Shown here: one piece after another, positions 10,090 through 23,526 of the stretch
Layout of the letters: every line of letters begins with the position of its first letter
How positions within the stretch are numbered: the stretch's first letter is position 1
Assembly: GCA_028671895.1 (NCBI GenBank)
Contig: CM053813.1
Coordinates: forward strand, 45,478,501-45,542,500
Length of the DNA: 64,000 nucleotides
Origin: Oenanthe sinensis
Lineage: Eukaryota > Streptophyta > Magnoliopsida > Apiales > Apiaceae
Reading direction: 5' to 3'
Position numbers and translations under genes: made by a program
The notes under the pieces: generated by a model
Database searches by the model: none
What the model saw: only the letters and a program-made list of their open reading frames with translations
Told to the model about the DNA's origin: nothing

Positions 10090-13000
10090 CTATAACCTCC
10101 TTCCGATTCTCACGAACCTTCTGGCCAGCCCAAATATAACAGCCTTTGTTACAAGTCCTCGGTCAAGACTGCAAGCAAGGGCAACTGCCCCGCCAACTAT
10201 TAGAATTTTGGGTATGCTCCTTTTACTCGGCTTCTCTGTCAAATCAAGGGTTTCTTCGTCTGATGAACTTCTTGTGCCCTCCAAAAATCTTAGATAGTCT
10301 GCACTAACCTTTGTGTTAACCTGAGCCATGAAAGCACATCGTGAAAGTGGGGCTCCTGATCCTCTCTCTTTCTGGTATGCACGCAAACCACGGTCTATCC
10401 TTTTAACAGCTCCCCACATACCTTGCCGGACGCCAAGTTTTGCAATTTCCCAAGGTATACCCATGTCTTCATGATGGAAGAGTAAAACCTCGCACGAAGT
10501 CAGCTGGTCATCCCCTCTCGCCGATTTAACTGGTATATGCAACACAAAGACATGTTTCCATTGTTACTTTTAGAGCTATAAACAATGAAGAGGGTCCAGT
10601 TGCCAACATACAATTCCTTTTTTTGGATTCAGATCATAAACCAAGGAAAATGTTCTAATACTACATAAAACACAGCACAGACAAGACTGCTGAAATACTT
10701 CTCAATCACATGTAACTTTATACAACAAGAAACAGGAGAAATAGGTCTGCTCAGTTGTTTGAAATAAGATGGCAAGTAAATTAGAGCAAGGGAATGTGAA
10801 GGATATAAAATGATGCGATAGAACGAGAATTTGATAAAGTTGCTACTTTGCTAGTAAAATAAATCAAAGTTAGGTCTGAGCATTTAATTGTAAAACAGAA
10901 AGAAGGGAATTTATTCTAAAGTTGTGGAAATGAAAAAAGGACAGAGATTCAGCATAAATGCATAATAGAACATCACAGCTTATATTACATTGCAATATTG
11001 CATTCAATTGAAAGCAGTGTAATTTTACCACACGTCACAACTTTTATATTAAATGCACAAATAGCGAATGATATTAATCAGGTTTCCTACTTCTCTTCCC
11101 TAGCCACCTTAATTGTCAGCCCTTGGAAGCTCCATCATCAGTTGGTCTTTGTTAACAATGCACAAGACTGGAAGTAGAGTCATTATTTAAAGATTGATAT
11201 AAGATTTAGAGCAGTGCTGTGATGGTGGAGTAACAAGTAATTCAGGAATACTTAGTTACTTATGTTTGAGTATAATATATAGCGAGATAATCCTGCCTAA
11301 GAGGTTATTTTCTCTGACTACAGATATTGCTAGGGAGGATTATATCACTAGAGTTGAGGGGCATGTGGCTTTAGGTCACGGAAATCAAGAAAAATGTTGT
11401 TCCTGCAGGTAGTATTCAGGCATAATATGTTGCTAAGAGGTTAATTTCTCTGACTGCAGGCATTGCTAGGTAGGACTATCACATCGGAGTTGAGGGGCAC
11501 ATGGCTTCAGATTATGGAAATCAAACAAAACGTTGTTCTTGACTCTTTAGTATAATGGAATGATGAACATGTATTCTCTTCCAAGCACTGGTGCATCTAG
11601 AAATTTTGTTGAGGGTGAGCCAAATTACATTTGTGATTTGAGATTGTTGAGCGTTGGCTAAATTGTACTTGCAAGTTCTTGGGGGCAAAAAATTACTTAT
11701 AGACCAAGTGTACACAGCCGCTGACACTCGGTCCTCAGTATAACCCATAAATGAAAATTTTCTTGATAAGGATTAAAATGATTATATCCATTGGTAAATG
11801 ATTATTATTTATTCACAGGTGACCATAACCACCTGTAGAAAATCCTATTTATAATAATCTATTAACATATGTGGTTAAATACACAGTTTTGTTTCAGTCA
11901 TTTTAGTTTTGTGAATCCATCAGAGTGAATGAGGAGATGGAAACATTAAGTTGGAAATTTAAATTTGTATATGATCGCTTTTGTCTCACGTGTCCATTCA
12001 TAATATGTTTTATTTGTTGATGTTTTGAATTTAATACTGTTGTCTACATTTATTAAAAAGGCTGGAGACATTTTAATGGGTCATGTAACTTGTGATACAC
12101 AACCGCTCTACTCTGATAAACATATCATGCATGTCATGGTGCACATTGATTACATGAATGGTTGTGATCAACTCATCTCTAGGCTAACACATTTAATTTG
12201 TTCATTTTGATAGACTTTTTTTACACACTATATGAAATTGGAATACAAAAAAACTTATTGTGACTACCTGCACGAATGCACCAACTTGAATAGTATAGAT
12301 CAACTCGTCTTGGTTTCTTGTGTCTTGGCACTGAGTTGGGAACACCCTGAAATTGGAGATAGATATATGTTAAGTTGAATAACAGCATTGCCCAGACCCA
12401 ATATTGTAGATGCTATGGAAGTATAAATGAATGCATGCAGAAAAATTATATAGAATAATTTTAGCATAGAAGAGAAGTCACTGCAGAAACACTAAGTATG
12501 GGATACATTAATTTGATGCACATTTATTGACTAATAACCCATCGACAAGGATTGAAGTTTCTCGAGGGAACTGGACATTAGAAATACCATAACCTCCAAC
12601 TCCACATGATTTGAAAGTTTGTTAAAGTGGGGATGGAAAAATTAAGTCAAACTAAGGTGATCCTTTTAACACTATCTTGAAACTAGAACATAATAGCAAA
12701 CAACAAATGATGGGGTTGGTTTGTTAAATGTTGATTGTACTTGAAAATATCTTTCATGTTGTCCACTTTCAATCAATATATGCCTTTTTCCTGTGATCCT
12801 ATCCGATATATGCCGATATCCACGATTACAATCTTCTAAAAATGGCAAGTAAATTCTAAATATTTGTCACAGGTCTATTATTTGATAATGATACTATACA
12901 AAATCTGAAGACTGAAGCAGAAAGTTGCAAACACAGATAATGAGATACAGCGATATTTAATACAAATTAAAGTAAAGAACGACATATATAAATATATACA

Positions 13001-14209
13001 AGTGTAACATGGGTTTACCTTGGTAACACAATAGTAAGATCTTCCAGACTCCCATATCCGACGCCCAATAACATATTCTCTATCGCTACAAAAGAACGGA
13101 AACTGGGCCAAGAAAAATTTATAGAAACAGAAACATGAGTTCAAGTAATTGACCAAATCAAAGTCATTTCATATACAGAAAACACAAAGTTGTTCCTTTA
13201 ATTTATTACCTTGCGAACCCATCTAACCACCATGGTACCCGTGGTAGGGCACTCTTCCAAAGTTTCAGCCTCTATGACCATGTCATCCCACTTCAGTCGA
13301 AATTCATCATCCCAAAAAAAATCCCTCGCTAATTCAGGGGTTACATCCTCATATACAGTACGCGAACGATATTGTGGAGGACCAGTCTAATGAAGACATT
13401 GTAAAATGTAAAACAGTTAAACAGCAAAACAATAATGGCCCAATAGAGAAAATTGAAAAGTAAACAAGGGTCTACCTCAGGATCTCTCCGCCAAGCTTGA
13501 TAGCTCATATTTGGTGCGGAACAATCCATCACCTGAAACCAAGCAGGGCCTCTGTCTTTCTCTTCAACAATTCGGCATAAATGCTCCAAGTCATCAACAG
13601 TCAGATTCCCTGTATTCTCTCTGAACAAATACAACTACATTCATTAGGGTTGACACATTGCAATTCAACTTCCAGAAAAAAAAATACATAATTCACAACT
13701 TCACCCCAGTTCTTGTCAAGATAAAAGATAGAACAGATAATTTACATATATATAATCATGCTTCACTACAAATCACCCATCAAGAAACAGTACTATAAAT
13801 CATTGTCACAGTATTAGTAGTCTCAGTAATACAAAGTACCTTGCTAAATTATTTATAATTCAACTAATACACACACATACACACACATAGAAGAGGGGGA
13901 GGGGCATTACCTGCAGTCAGAAGTGGACAAAGAAGGATGCAGAGCTGAATCATCATTCTGTAACTCATAACCAGAAAGACTCATAAAAGTGGGCAATTGC
14001 AATTTGAATGAATTAAAGTTAATAATAGGGGGAGACCAAGAATGCTTTGAAGAAGACTTTGAAAAATACTCAACCAAAGTAGGAAAATTTGGTTTCCACA
14101 CCCACCCAATCAAAACCCCAATAGAAAGAGCAACCCCAAGTGGAGTAATAAAAGATAAAAGCTCCCCAACAGCATCAACCACTCTGCTTCTCTCAAAAAT
14201 CTCCCCCAT
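10090..14209 (-). CDS. START-domain (lipid-transfer) membrane protein
   Basis: Protein with a StAR-related lipid-transfer fold, close to plant proteins such as Arabidopsis At4g14500 and At3g23080. Six minus-strand exons: 14209-13911, 13620-13476, 13386-13210, 13102-13019, 12346-12268 and 10529-10090. They total 1224 nt and 407 residues with matching phases. An N-terminal hydrophobic segment (FITPLGVALSIGVLIGWVW, about residues 20-38) predicts a membrane anchor. The START domain runs from about residue 105 to 300, with FFWDDEFRLKWDDM in exon 3 and REYVIGRRIWESGRSYYCVT in exon 4. The C-terminus has a second hydrophobic stretch (ILIVGGAVALAC). It presumably binds a lipid or sterol at a membrane; the ligand is unknown. 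The start is the ATG at 14209, the first Met before the anchor. Intron 5 is 1.74 kb and contains a tandem duplication. Confidence 0.9.
11294..11541. repeat. tandem duplication in intron 5 of the START gene
   Basis: Two diverged copies of a block of about 110 bp, near 11294-11405 and 11431-11541, share GAGGTTA, TTTCTCTGACT, CATTGCTAGG/TATTGCTAGG, GAGTTGAGGGGCA and a GTTGTTC end. It is non-coding and may be transposon-derived; no termini were recognised. Confidence 0.6.
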
Positions 14210-16329
14210 TATCCCCCTAAATCAAGAAAAGATTCAATCTTTACAATAAAGATTCAATCTTTACAATAAAGAGTCAATATTTTCAATACCCACAAGTGAA
14301 AGATTGAATCTTTACAATACCCAGAAGAGTAAAGATAAAGATAAGTAACAACAGAAGCAGATAAGATCAATATAAAGATAAACCCATCACATATATGATA
14401 GATATAGACTATATAAGTATATATTGTGGAGAAAAAAGAAAGGGGTTGGAGGGAGATGAAGAACAAGACAAAGTGGCGATGAGAAACATAAATGAAATGG
14501 ATAAGGATGCTAATGATCAAGAGGTTGAGGGGGGCTATTGTTGGATTCTCTTAGCTGAATTTCTATTGTTTACAAAAATGTATGTATAGTTTTGCAAGTA
14601 TTGTTTCATAGGCCCATACTGTTTGCTTGCAGAGGATAAGAGTAATAATGTGCTTGTAATATATGAAGTATTAAATTTATATGGTGGGGTTCACTGAACT
14701 TATCTTCAAAATTATACCACAAGCAGGTGTTTGTGACCAGAAAAATATTCCTTTTTGGCTAAGTTGTTACGGTGACATTAAAAAATTACATAAAGTGTTT
14801 AGACTGTTAGGTGTGAATTTGAGCTGAAAATTTTAATAAATTGAACGGGTTGATAAATCAACTTTGGTCTAAGTTGTTAGGGTGGCATAAAATAATAAAT
14901 TTGGTAGAGTCCACTTTGTTATTGTGCTCGACTTTCGGGAACGGATTTTCAAAAGAATTTGGTAAAATTATAAAGTAGAAGAATTTACATTACTAATGTA
15001 ATTTCTGTTTTTCAAAAATAAAATAGGTATTCTTGTGTTTATTTAAAGAATCTGACATTATTGATTATTGGTACTATAACTTGTAACATCTTGATGACTA
15101 CTATATTGAATTAGATATACTATTTGCTGAGCTCAAGCTAACTTAACATAATACATGCTGTCAGATACGATATTTTACGTGAGTTTTTTTTTTTTTTGAC
15201 TTTTAAGGGGATTAAGAAAATACAATAAAAAATGAGTAAAGTTAGTTAAAAAGTGAGTAAAGTAGTGAGACTTATTAATATTTAATAATAGATTTGAGAT
15301 AGTGGAGGAAAGTAATGAGTGTAATAGTATATATTTAATAAAAAACGTATAAAATAGAGAAATAGTGAGTCTAAGAATGAAAAATAGTATTATAAAATAG
15401 TAATTATAATAAATTCATTCTTTTTAAAACGTTCCAAAAAGAATAAAGGTTATACAAAATAGGACCATGAGAGTATTATTAAATGAGCTCTTAGTCGTTT
15501 AAGATACAAATAAAAAAATTTACTCCAACATTCCTCTTCAAAGGTCAATCTTTTTCTATTTTTTATGTTTTTCCAACATGTATAAAAGGGTAACAGCTAG
15601 TGTAGTAAATGATGAATACATTTGAGAGGGGAATCAATATATACTAATATAATATTAAGTGAGGAGACATTAACCTGCTCTTCATTATTAGAAGATTTTT
15701 AAAGCTCCTAACATTTTAGAGATAGATGAGGAGACTCTTGGAGGACATTAGCACGCCATTTTCTCCCAACTTTAGCCAAAGAATCGGTATAAAGCATTTC
15801 TTGGAATTGCTCTTAGAGCATTTGATTTGATACTCATCTGAGGAGTGCAGCGCTAAATGTAAAATAATTATAATTATCATGTAATACTAGCTTTTTCCAG
15901 TTTTTAATAATAATTACTTTTTAAATTTTTATAATTTATATTTATTTAAAATAAATTTCTATTTGTGTGCTATTTTGTCTTTTTACTCGCAATAAGTCAT
16001 TTGTTAATTTTATAAAAATAGTAGATTCTTGTTTTCTTTTACCTTTTTCATTTTCCTTTTTCTATCTAATATGAGAATTATGCTTTTTTACACGTCTATA
16101 GGGGAAAAAAAATGGGATCGGGTCGGATTATAAAAATCTGGATTTTTTAAATCGGATCGGGTTGGATTATAAAAATCTGGATTTTCCGACCCGGTCAAAA
16201 CGGAGCGGCGGGCTTTTTTACCTGTCTAAAATTACACCACGAATCAAGAACCACTCCCTCCCAGAATTGAGAACAGATACGTACACATACACACATATAC
16301 TCAGTCATATTATCCACAACCCAAGAACC
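14210..16329. other. divergent intergenic region between the START and plastid L11 genes
   Basis: Holds both 5' flanks. Next to the START gene a motif of about 20 bp (AAGATTCAATCTTTACAATA) is repeated three to four times at 14227-14320. A degenerate Stowaway-like block lies near 15180-15475; its right end (TTCCAAAAAGAATAAAGGTT) matches one near 22820-22860. At 16110-16185 the motif GGATTATAAAAATCTGGATT occurs twice. No further gene was seen. Confidence 0.45.
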
Positions 16330-19300
16330 ATGGCTTCAACACTATCCTCAACAATCTATCATCTACCACTTTCAACTTACTCAAACAACAATGTTAAAAC
16401 TAATAATAAGAGTAACAATGTTTTATCATCTTCCCTCTTTTGCAATTCCTCAACCTTATCTTCAAATTCAAATATAACCCAGAAATTTCTCAGAGCTAAG
16501 CTGTTTATTAGCCCTGTAACAACAATTTCCAGACCATTTACTGTTAGAGCCATGGCTCCCCCTAAGCCTGGTGGCAAAGCCAAGAAAGGTAGCACCTTTA
16601 TGTTGTATTCAATTCTTTTTGTTATGTATAGTCTTAAATTTCATTTGGGTCTTTTTGTTTATGTGTTTTTATGTATCTTTATGTTTGTTAGACTTCAAGA
16701 ACCACATTACTTATTATTTATATACTTTTCGGTTTTGCTTGAGCTCCTTATGTTCTGTTTGGAATGGGGAGGGGATTTAATCGAACATTGTGAAGTAAAA
16801 AATGTGAAATAAATGGATTTAAGAGTGAGAGGAATGGGAAAGTGAAAATCTTTATTGATGAGATTTGTGTAGAGAATGAGTAAAAGTAGAAATGAAACAT
16901 TTGTTAACAAATTTGTTGGGTTGAGGTTTACTTTAAGTTTGTATAAATGGAATGGATGAACTGGTGCAGATTATGAATATTTATCTACTGAATAGTTGTA
17001 TGAAATAGTATAAATTTCATTACATTCCCTCTAATAAAACGGAGCATTGATTCAATATGCTCTTAGAGTGTTATTTTGTGTGTGTGTGTTGAGAATTCAT
17101 AGTTGGCTGTGGAAGAGTGTTAATGACACATAGGCGCGATTTAATTTTTTGTGTGAGTCGGGAATTCATAGTTGGCTGTGGAAGGGTGTGCTAATAACAC
17201 ATAGGCGCAATATAATTGTGTCTATGTGTGTTGAGAATTTATAAGCGCGATTTAAGCCCTTCTCCTAAGAACTTTAATATTTTGGGGAGTAACATGATAC
17301 TGGATCTCTTTTGACCTGTAGTGTTAACTAGACACGATATGAGCTCTTTTAATACCGGTCTTGACTTTAGATTCTTAATATCCCACTATTCTTAAAATAT
17401 AATTTTGAGTGTAAGTTGAATATTCAATATCCTCCAGAGAAGGGATTATTGTGATTTGTGATCCACTTTTCAATATAAAAAATAAAAAATTTTGTAAGTG
17501 AGGGAGCGTATTAACAAATAAGCATGATAACGGATAACCTGTGAAGCTCTTCTCCTTGCATATATATTATGTCCTTCTCCTTGATACGTAATTTCCTTCT
17601 CCTAACACTTAAGTCTTAAAGGATTGGCTTAAAGTTGTTTCTGACTTTAAGCTGAAAAATGTTTGTTTGTGTAATAAGCCAGAAACTGACTTAAAGCCAG
17701 AAGTAAGTATTAGGTACTTTTTTCGGTGACTTGTTATTATTTTTTTTCTATTTTGATAAAAGTTATCCATATGTCATAAATTACTCACAAGTCACTTTTA
17801 TTTTTATTATTATATTTTTAAAAACTCATAAGTCACTCATAATACAAAATTACCCAAACATGCATTTTAAGCTCCCGACTTATCACGTTAAGCCACTTAA
17901 AGTCATAAGTCACAATTTTAAATTTAGCCAAACAGACTCTTAAGAGGGTTCTTAATTTAGCATTGTGGAAGGGGTTGGGTCTTGGCCTCTTGGGTGTTGG
18001 TTAATAAGTGCGAGGGAAGGCCTCACCCTGCATTATGCCTGGTAAATTGGAAATTTAGTTTCTCCTTTATTGATTCTGCTAATTATGTTTGTTTTGGTAT
18101 CTACTGCAGTGACAGGAATAATAAAACTAGCACTAGAGGCTGGGAAAGCCACTCCTGCTCCTCCAGTCGGGCCAGCACTTGGTTCTAAAGGTGTGAACAT
18201 CATGGCTTTCTGTAAAGATTACAATGCTAGGACTGCTGACAAAGCTGGCTATGTCATTCCTGTTGAAATCACTGTTTACGATGTGAGTTTATTGTGTTGT
18301 TTTTCCAAATTCTTTTCTTGCTATCTTACATATTAGATTCTTGTCATTTTTGTTGTCGGGGTTCTACTTTGGTTGTTCGTACTTATTTTGTTGATGTAGC
18401 ATCAGCTCACTTGTGCATTCTATTAAATAAGGTTCTTTATATACTAAAAGTTATAACTCCGTGATATCAATACATGCATGAATATGTAAGTTGAGGTTCA
18501 CTGTTTCATCATACATATCTCGTCCCATTCATATTACAAATTTAATTTGAAAGATCAAGGGTTTTTTACTCGTCGGGTCAAAATGCTGGTGTAAATGACC
18601 AACTTTCCGAATTGTCACTCATAAATCAAAATTTAGATTTTAGAATCTGTTCCTCAATTCCGCCTGAGTATTTAAAGAATGTTCCAAAAGTTTGAAGTAA
18701 TACACCCACCGCTAGTAACCATGCCTCTTCTCTGTCCTGCACCATATGCATATTGATTCAGTAGTGATGAACTATTTGTTGATACTTTAATCAATGGAAC
18801 CATCTAGTGTCAAAGATATTTGTAAGTTGTAGACAAGGTTATATTTTTCCTGCAATCTCTAAAGGGTGGAAATTTCAGGCCCTGTATATTATTTTTCCAT
18901 TAAACACAGACCTGTTTTTACACGTTCACTTTCTCAAACTAGCAGCCTGGCGAAGGCTACTTGCTCATCCTACAAGAGCCCACTCACACTCGTAAATTAC
19001 ATGTAACAAATTTGAATGTTAAATTTCAATCTGGGACTTCTGCCAATAACTGTAGCGGTAGTGAGAAACCAACTTCAAAACATCAACTGAAACTTTAAGA
19101 AACATTTTTGTAATTAAATTAGTACTGCTAGTAATGCTTTTAACCTTTTTAAGAGGTTTTGGCGGACAAATTTGACACCCTTCTGATTTTCAACACTCAT
19201 TTATCTCATTATTGGTGCTAGATTTATCATATAAAATAGTGCTATGAGTTTAATTAGACAATGTAGAACAGGTTCAGACTTCAGCATCATATATGCTTCA

Positions 19301-21902
19301 GTAAACATAAACTTATATTATATGTCAAAAATTTTCGTTATTGCTATTTATATTTCAGGACAGAAGCTTCACTTTCATCTTGAAAACTCCACCCGCTTCA
19401 GTGCTGCTTCTTAAGGCTGCAGGTATGATTAATTGTCCATTTTATATATTTTGATTAGATCACAGTATCAAGCATATTTTTTCAATTAATCAAAATGATG
19501 TGCTTTTAGTTTATGTTGTTTCTTCTAAAGTCGATACATATTTCACACTTTTGATTTTGGTAAACCTGTCATGAAGCAAGGTCTGTAATGCGACATGTCG
19601 AAACTGCTATAGTGTTTTATCATGGATTTATAATGATCAATGTATTCTGATACATCACTTTATCAGAAAAGTATCAAAATCCGTATCAATACAAAAAGAT
19701 ATTCAATACGGACAGTGTCCCACTCCATATCTATGCTTTCAATATTTTGAGACTTTTGATTTAACAGCTCGTGTCAAGAACTCTGTCCTTCCAAATCCAT
19801 CTGTGGTACAGTTATCTCTTGTACACTTTACAAAAAAAGATATTTAATGAGCTACAGCTATAGAATTGGAACCACATACCTCTGCACTTCCTATATGAAT
19901 TACGGCACACATTATTTGGGGGCTCTCTGGAGTGATGGACATGCCTTGTGTGAGATCCCTTTGGTGCAAGGTGGAAAATGCACTAGTAATGCTTTGGTCC
20001 AGTTGAGATCCTTAAATAGATTAAAGTGAAGCCTATGTAGAGTTGTTAGATTGAGAATATGTACCAATATTATCAAGACATCTAAATCATAATATGAGCC
20101 CTGCATGCATAACTCATTATTTGGGCACCACAACCTCAACACGAAACTCATTATTCTCAAAGTAGTTGGAGTTGCAACATTTGGCGACATAACCCTTTGT
20201 TTTTCATACTTCCCTATCTAGACTAGTAAACACTAAACAGCTGTATGGCTTTATATATTTAAAACTTATTAGGACGTGATACTCTTTTAGGTGAGTGACT
20301 TACCTCGGAATAAAATCCATTGTGTAGTTTGTTCACATGATTCCTGTCAACAATGCAAACTGATGTGTTTCATGTCTCCGCTAATGGACAATCGTTCCAG
20401 GTAATGACACAATAAGTATTGTTGAAATTTACAATTCTACATATAGTGACTGATTCAAAAACATAGATGCCAATAGCTGAGTCTACCAGTCAAGTCTTTA
20501 TCCTTCAAGTAATCTTTAAAGTGTATGCATTACATATTGATTTCAGCCTTAAAAGAGACTTGTTGTTTGTCCCCGCGTTTGAGGGTCGCCATTTTGCATC
20601 TTTGTTTAGTATTTTTTCTCTTTTGGAGTCTCGCTGTGGTTGAATTACATATTTTATAAATTACTTGAGGTAAAGTTGTTAGACTTGTGACAAGCTAGAA
20701 GGCCAAAAGGTTTGATTACTTAAAAAACTGTCTTGCTGAGTGTTATTATAACTTTTCTATGAGAGAGAATATTTAAATAATTGTTACATCAAATACATGC
20801 CATTAAACATAGCATCTAACCTTTTTTTAGGGCAACATAACATCTAACCTTAAAACATAACCTTAATATACTTTGGTCAACAAATAATAAAAAGTAATAA
20901 CCTGAAAATATAGACAACAGAAAGAGTTTAATTTAATATCTGCACTTCTTTCATGTAATAGCTATAGAAAAATGCTGACGTATATCATTTCATCAATGTT
21001 AACTTAAAATCTTAATCCACTTGTGTACTAACATGCAATACCTACACAGCTGCCAAGTTTTTTTAAGAAAAGAATAGTCAAGATAGGGCTTGTTTTGCTT
21101 TGTATCTTAAAGAGAAAAAGGTGATACTGCTTGTATCACATATTGCAGTTACAGTTTCCATGTATTTGATTTATAATTTTTGGTTTATTCTATTTATTTT
21201 GCAATACAAGTTGAAAACAATCACTAAATCGTCCTTATCTTATCTTATTGTGTGTATTGGGTAAAATTCTGAGATAAAACAACGGAAACAATATTAGTCT
21301 AATGAGTAATGACCAGGGATTTTAGTACCTTCTTTAGTGCCCAACACGGAGATGCTAATTTGGGACCAGGAATGTTAGTACCTTCTTTTATTCTAAGCAA
21401 ATCGCCACCAGCCCAATTAAAAAAAACATTATAAATTAGAATCCTTAGAACTCTTAGATCATTGGTCCTTCAGGTGATTGTGAAATTCCTATATATAGTG
21501 TTGTACCAGGGTGGTTAAAGGTAGTAAATCTGTACGCACTGAAGACTAGTTAGTTTTTGGTCAAATGGTGCAATCTTATTTTTTTTCTTGATTATATAAT
21601 GTAATTATTGTTGTTTCCTGACTACCTGCTTAAAAGAAGTAATTACAAAAGCAAGCTTCTTGAGCTGATTTATGGAGCTGAACAATCTTGCAGGAGCGGA
21701 GAAAGGCTCAAAAGACCCAAAACTAGAGAAAGTCGGGAAAGTTACAATTGACCAGTTGCGCACCATTGCTATTGAGAAATTGCCAGACTTGAATTGTTCC
21801 AGCATAGAATCTGCTATGAGAATTATAGCTGGTACTGCAGCTAATATGGGCATTGATGTCGATCCTCCTATTCTTACCCCCAAGATTAAGGAACTTGTGT
21901 AG
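16330..21902 (+). CDS. PRPL11: 50S ribosomal protein L11, chloroplastic
   Basis: Nuclear-encoded plastid ribosomal protein L11, which binds the GTPase-centre region of 23S rRNA in the chloroplast 50S subunit. Four exons: 16330-16588, 18110-18282, 19359-19422 and 21694-21902, totalling 705 nt and 234 residues. Residues 1 to about 74 are Ser/Thr/Asn-rich without acidic residues, a plastid transit peptide; cleavage is likely near VRA|MAPPKPGGKAKK. The mature protein has the L11 N-domain with its proline-rich segment (PAPPVGPALGSKGVNIMAF), then DRSFTFILKTPPASVLLLKA, and the RNA-binding C-domain ending with GTAANMGIDVDPP. Bacterial-type length supports plastid rather than cytosolic L11/L12. I chose the ATG at 16330 because the in-frame sequence upstream does not resemble a transit peptide. 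Introns 1 (1.5 kb) and 3 (2.3 kb) are long. Confidence 0.96.
17085..17255. repeat. tandem repeat in intron 1 of the plastid L11 gene
   Basis: About 2.3 copies of a unit of roughly 75 bp containing GAATTCATAGTTGGCTGTGG and ACACATAGGCGC. Minor, non-coding. Further along the intron (about 17600-17945) a block rich in TTAAAGTCATAAGTCA/GACTTTAAG in both orientations looks like a decayed MITE. Confidence 0.6.
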
Positions 21903-23019
21903 CATCTCTTTTTTCCGTCCTCCATCCACTCGGCCAACACAAGCACATTATCATTTTCTTTTGTATGCTCTCTACTTAAATCGTAGTATAGGTCATTCAA
22001 TTTCTTCTAGCTTCATTTTATGTTAGATATGCATCAACTCGAGTGATGTAGAGAATCTTGAGCCCGAGGATGATTTTTATGATTTTGGTTGATGTTAATT
22101 TGTGTTTCCAAAATCACATGGCTGTTCTGTTTTGCCTGTGGTGACTGGATAAATATACAATGATTGAACAAGACCAACACGGCAACACAAATAATTCATT
22201 TTTTTATCAGCAGCATAAACCTCAAGTACATGTTTAATCAGGTACAGATGTAAATTCGGTGCAATCCAGATTTGTCGAATTCCTAACACTATAGTCTAAA
22301 TGATCTATTAATGAATTATAAAATTGAATGACCGATCATTCGTAATAAAAATTATTGATGGTTCGAAATTAATTACGTATGTGAGTATTTTAAATTTAAT
22401 GCTGAGATTATCAGCGGACAAAAAAGTTACGTAGTAAACGAGATGACCAATCATTTACCAAGCAAAAAGTTGATGGCACAGATCACAAAAAGGTATCGTG
22501 ATCCCTTTGCCTCGTTCTTTCTTTGTATTTGTATGTATCTGATTGTTTTACTATTCCCCCCTGGCCCCTGCCACCCAATATTGACGTTTGACGATAGCAG
22601 TATCCAAAAATAAAGTTGAGTGCTTCCTTATATAAATATTTAAATAAAATTTATGTAAAAAGAAAATATTTTTATATTTTATATTCTCCTTCCAATTTTG
22701 TATGAATTTGTTTGATTTTCACGGAAATTAAGAAAAGATAGTAAAAAAAAAAAGTTATTTGAAAAGTAGGTAAAATAGTGTTAAAAAATAGTAAGTATAG
22801 TAGGTTCATTTTTTTTGAACGTCTCAAAAAAGAATAAGGATCATACAAAATGAAACAGAGAAATAGTTATTTTCCATGAAATACGGATTTTTTAATTATA
22901 TATTTTATTTTATATTTATATAAAAATTTAGGCACTAATTTGTATGCAGTTATTTATGTTAACATTTTTAATTTTTTAAATATTTTTGAACTTATATCTA
23001 TTAAATTTCTAATATTAAT
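21903..23019. other. 3' flank of plastid L11 and intergenic DNA
   Basis: No gene seen. A degenerate Stowaway-like element lies near 22683-22864. Its left end (CTCCTTCCAATTTTGTATGA) and right end (TCATACAAAATGAAACAGAG) are imperfect inverted repeats. Confidence 0.45.
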
Positions 23020-23491
23020 TGTAACAACCCGGATATTTTCTAAATTTTATTATTATTATTTAAATATTTTATTTGTTTTCTCAAAAGAGGAGGAATAAAA
23101 TTTTTATATTTTATTCCAGTTGGATGCATTTTCATATTTTTATTATTATAATTTTAGAAATTACTTTCAGTTCAGTGGGATTGAGTTCGGTTTAAAATTT
23201 TCATATTATTTTACTGATCGGGTCAGTATCTCGAGTCGGTATTTTTCTTTGGATAAATTATTTGAACATTTAAAATTTAGTATTTTTATATTTTTGAATA
23301 TTCGAAATATTTAAATATTTTAGAAATTTATTATTTTTAATTTGTTTTAGAAATAATAAAATTTATATTTTCCTTATAGAATATTTTTGTAAATTTTGAG
23401 ATTATTTAGAATTATTTATAGATTAAAATGATTTTTTTTAGAAATATATTTTAGATTTATAAAAGTTTTGTTTTAAAAAGAAAAAAAAAAG

Positions 23492-23526
<35 letters not shown>
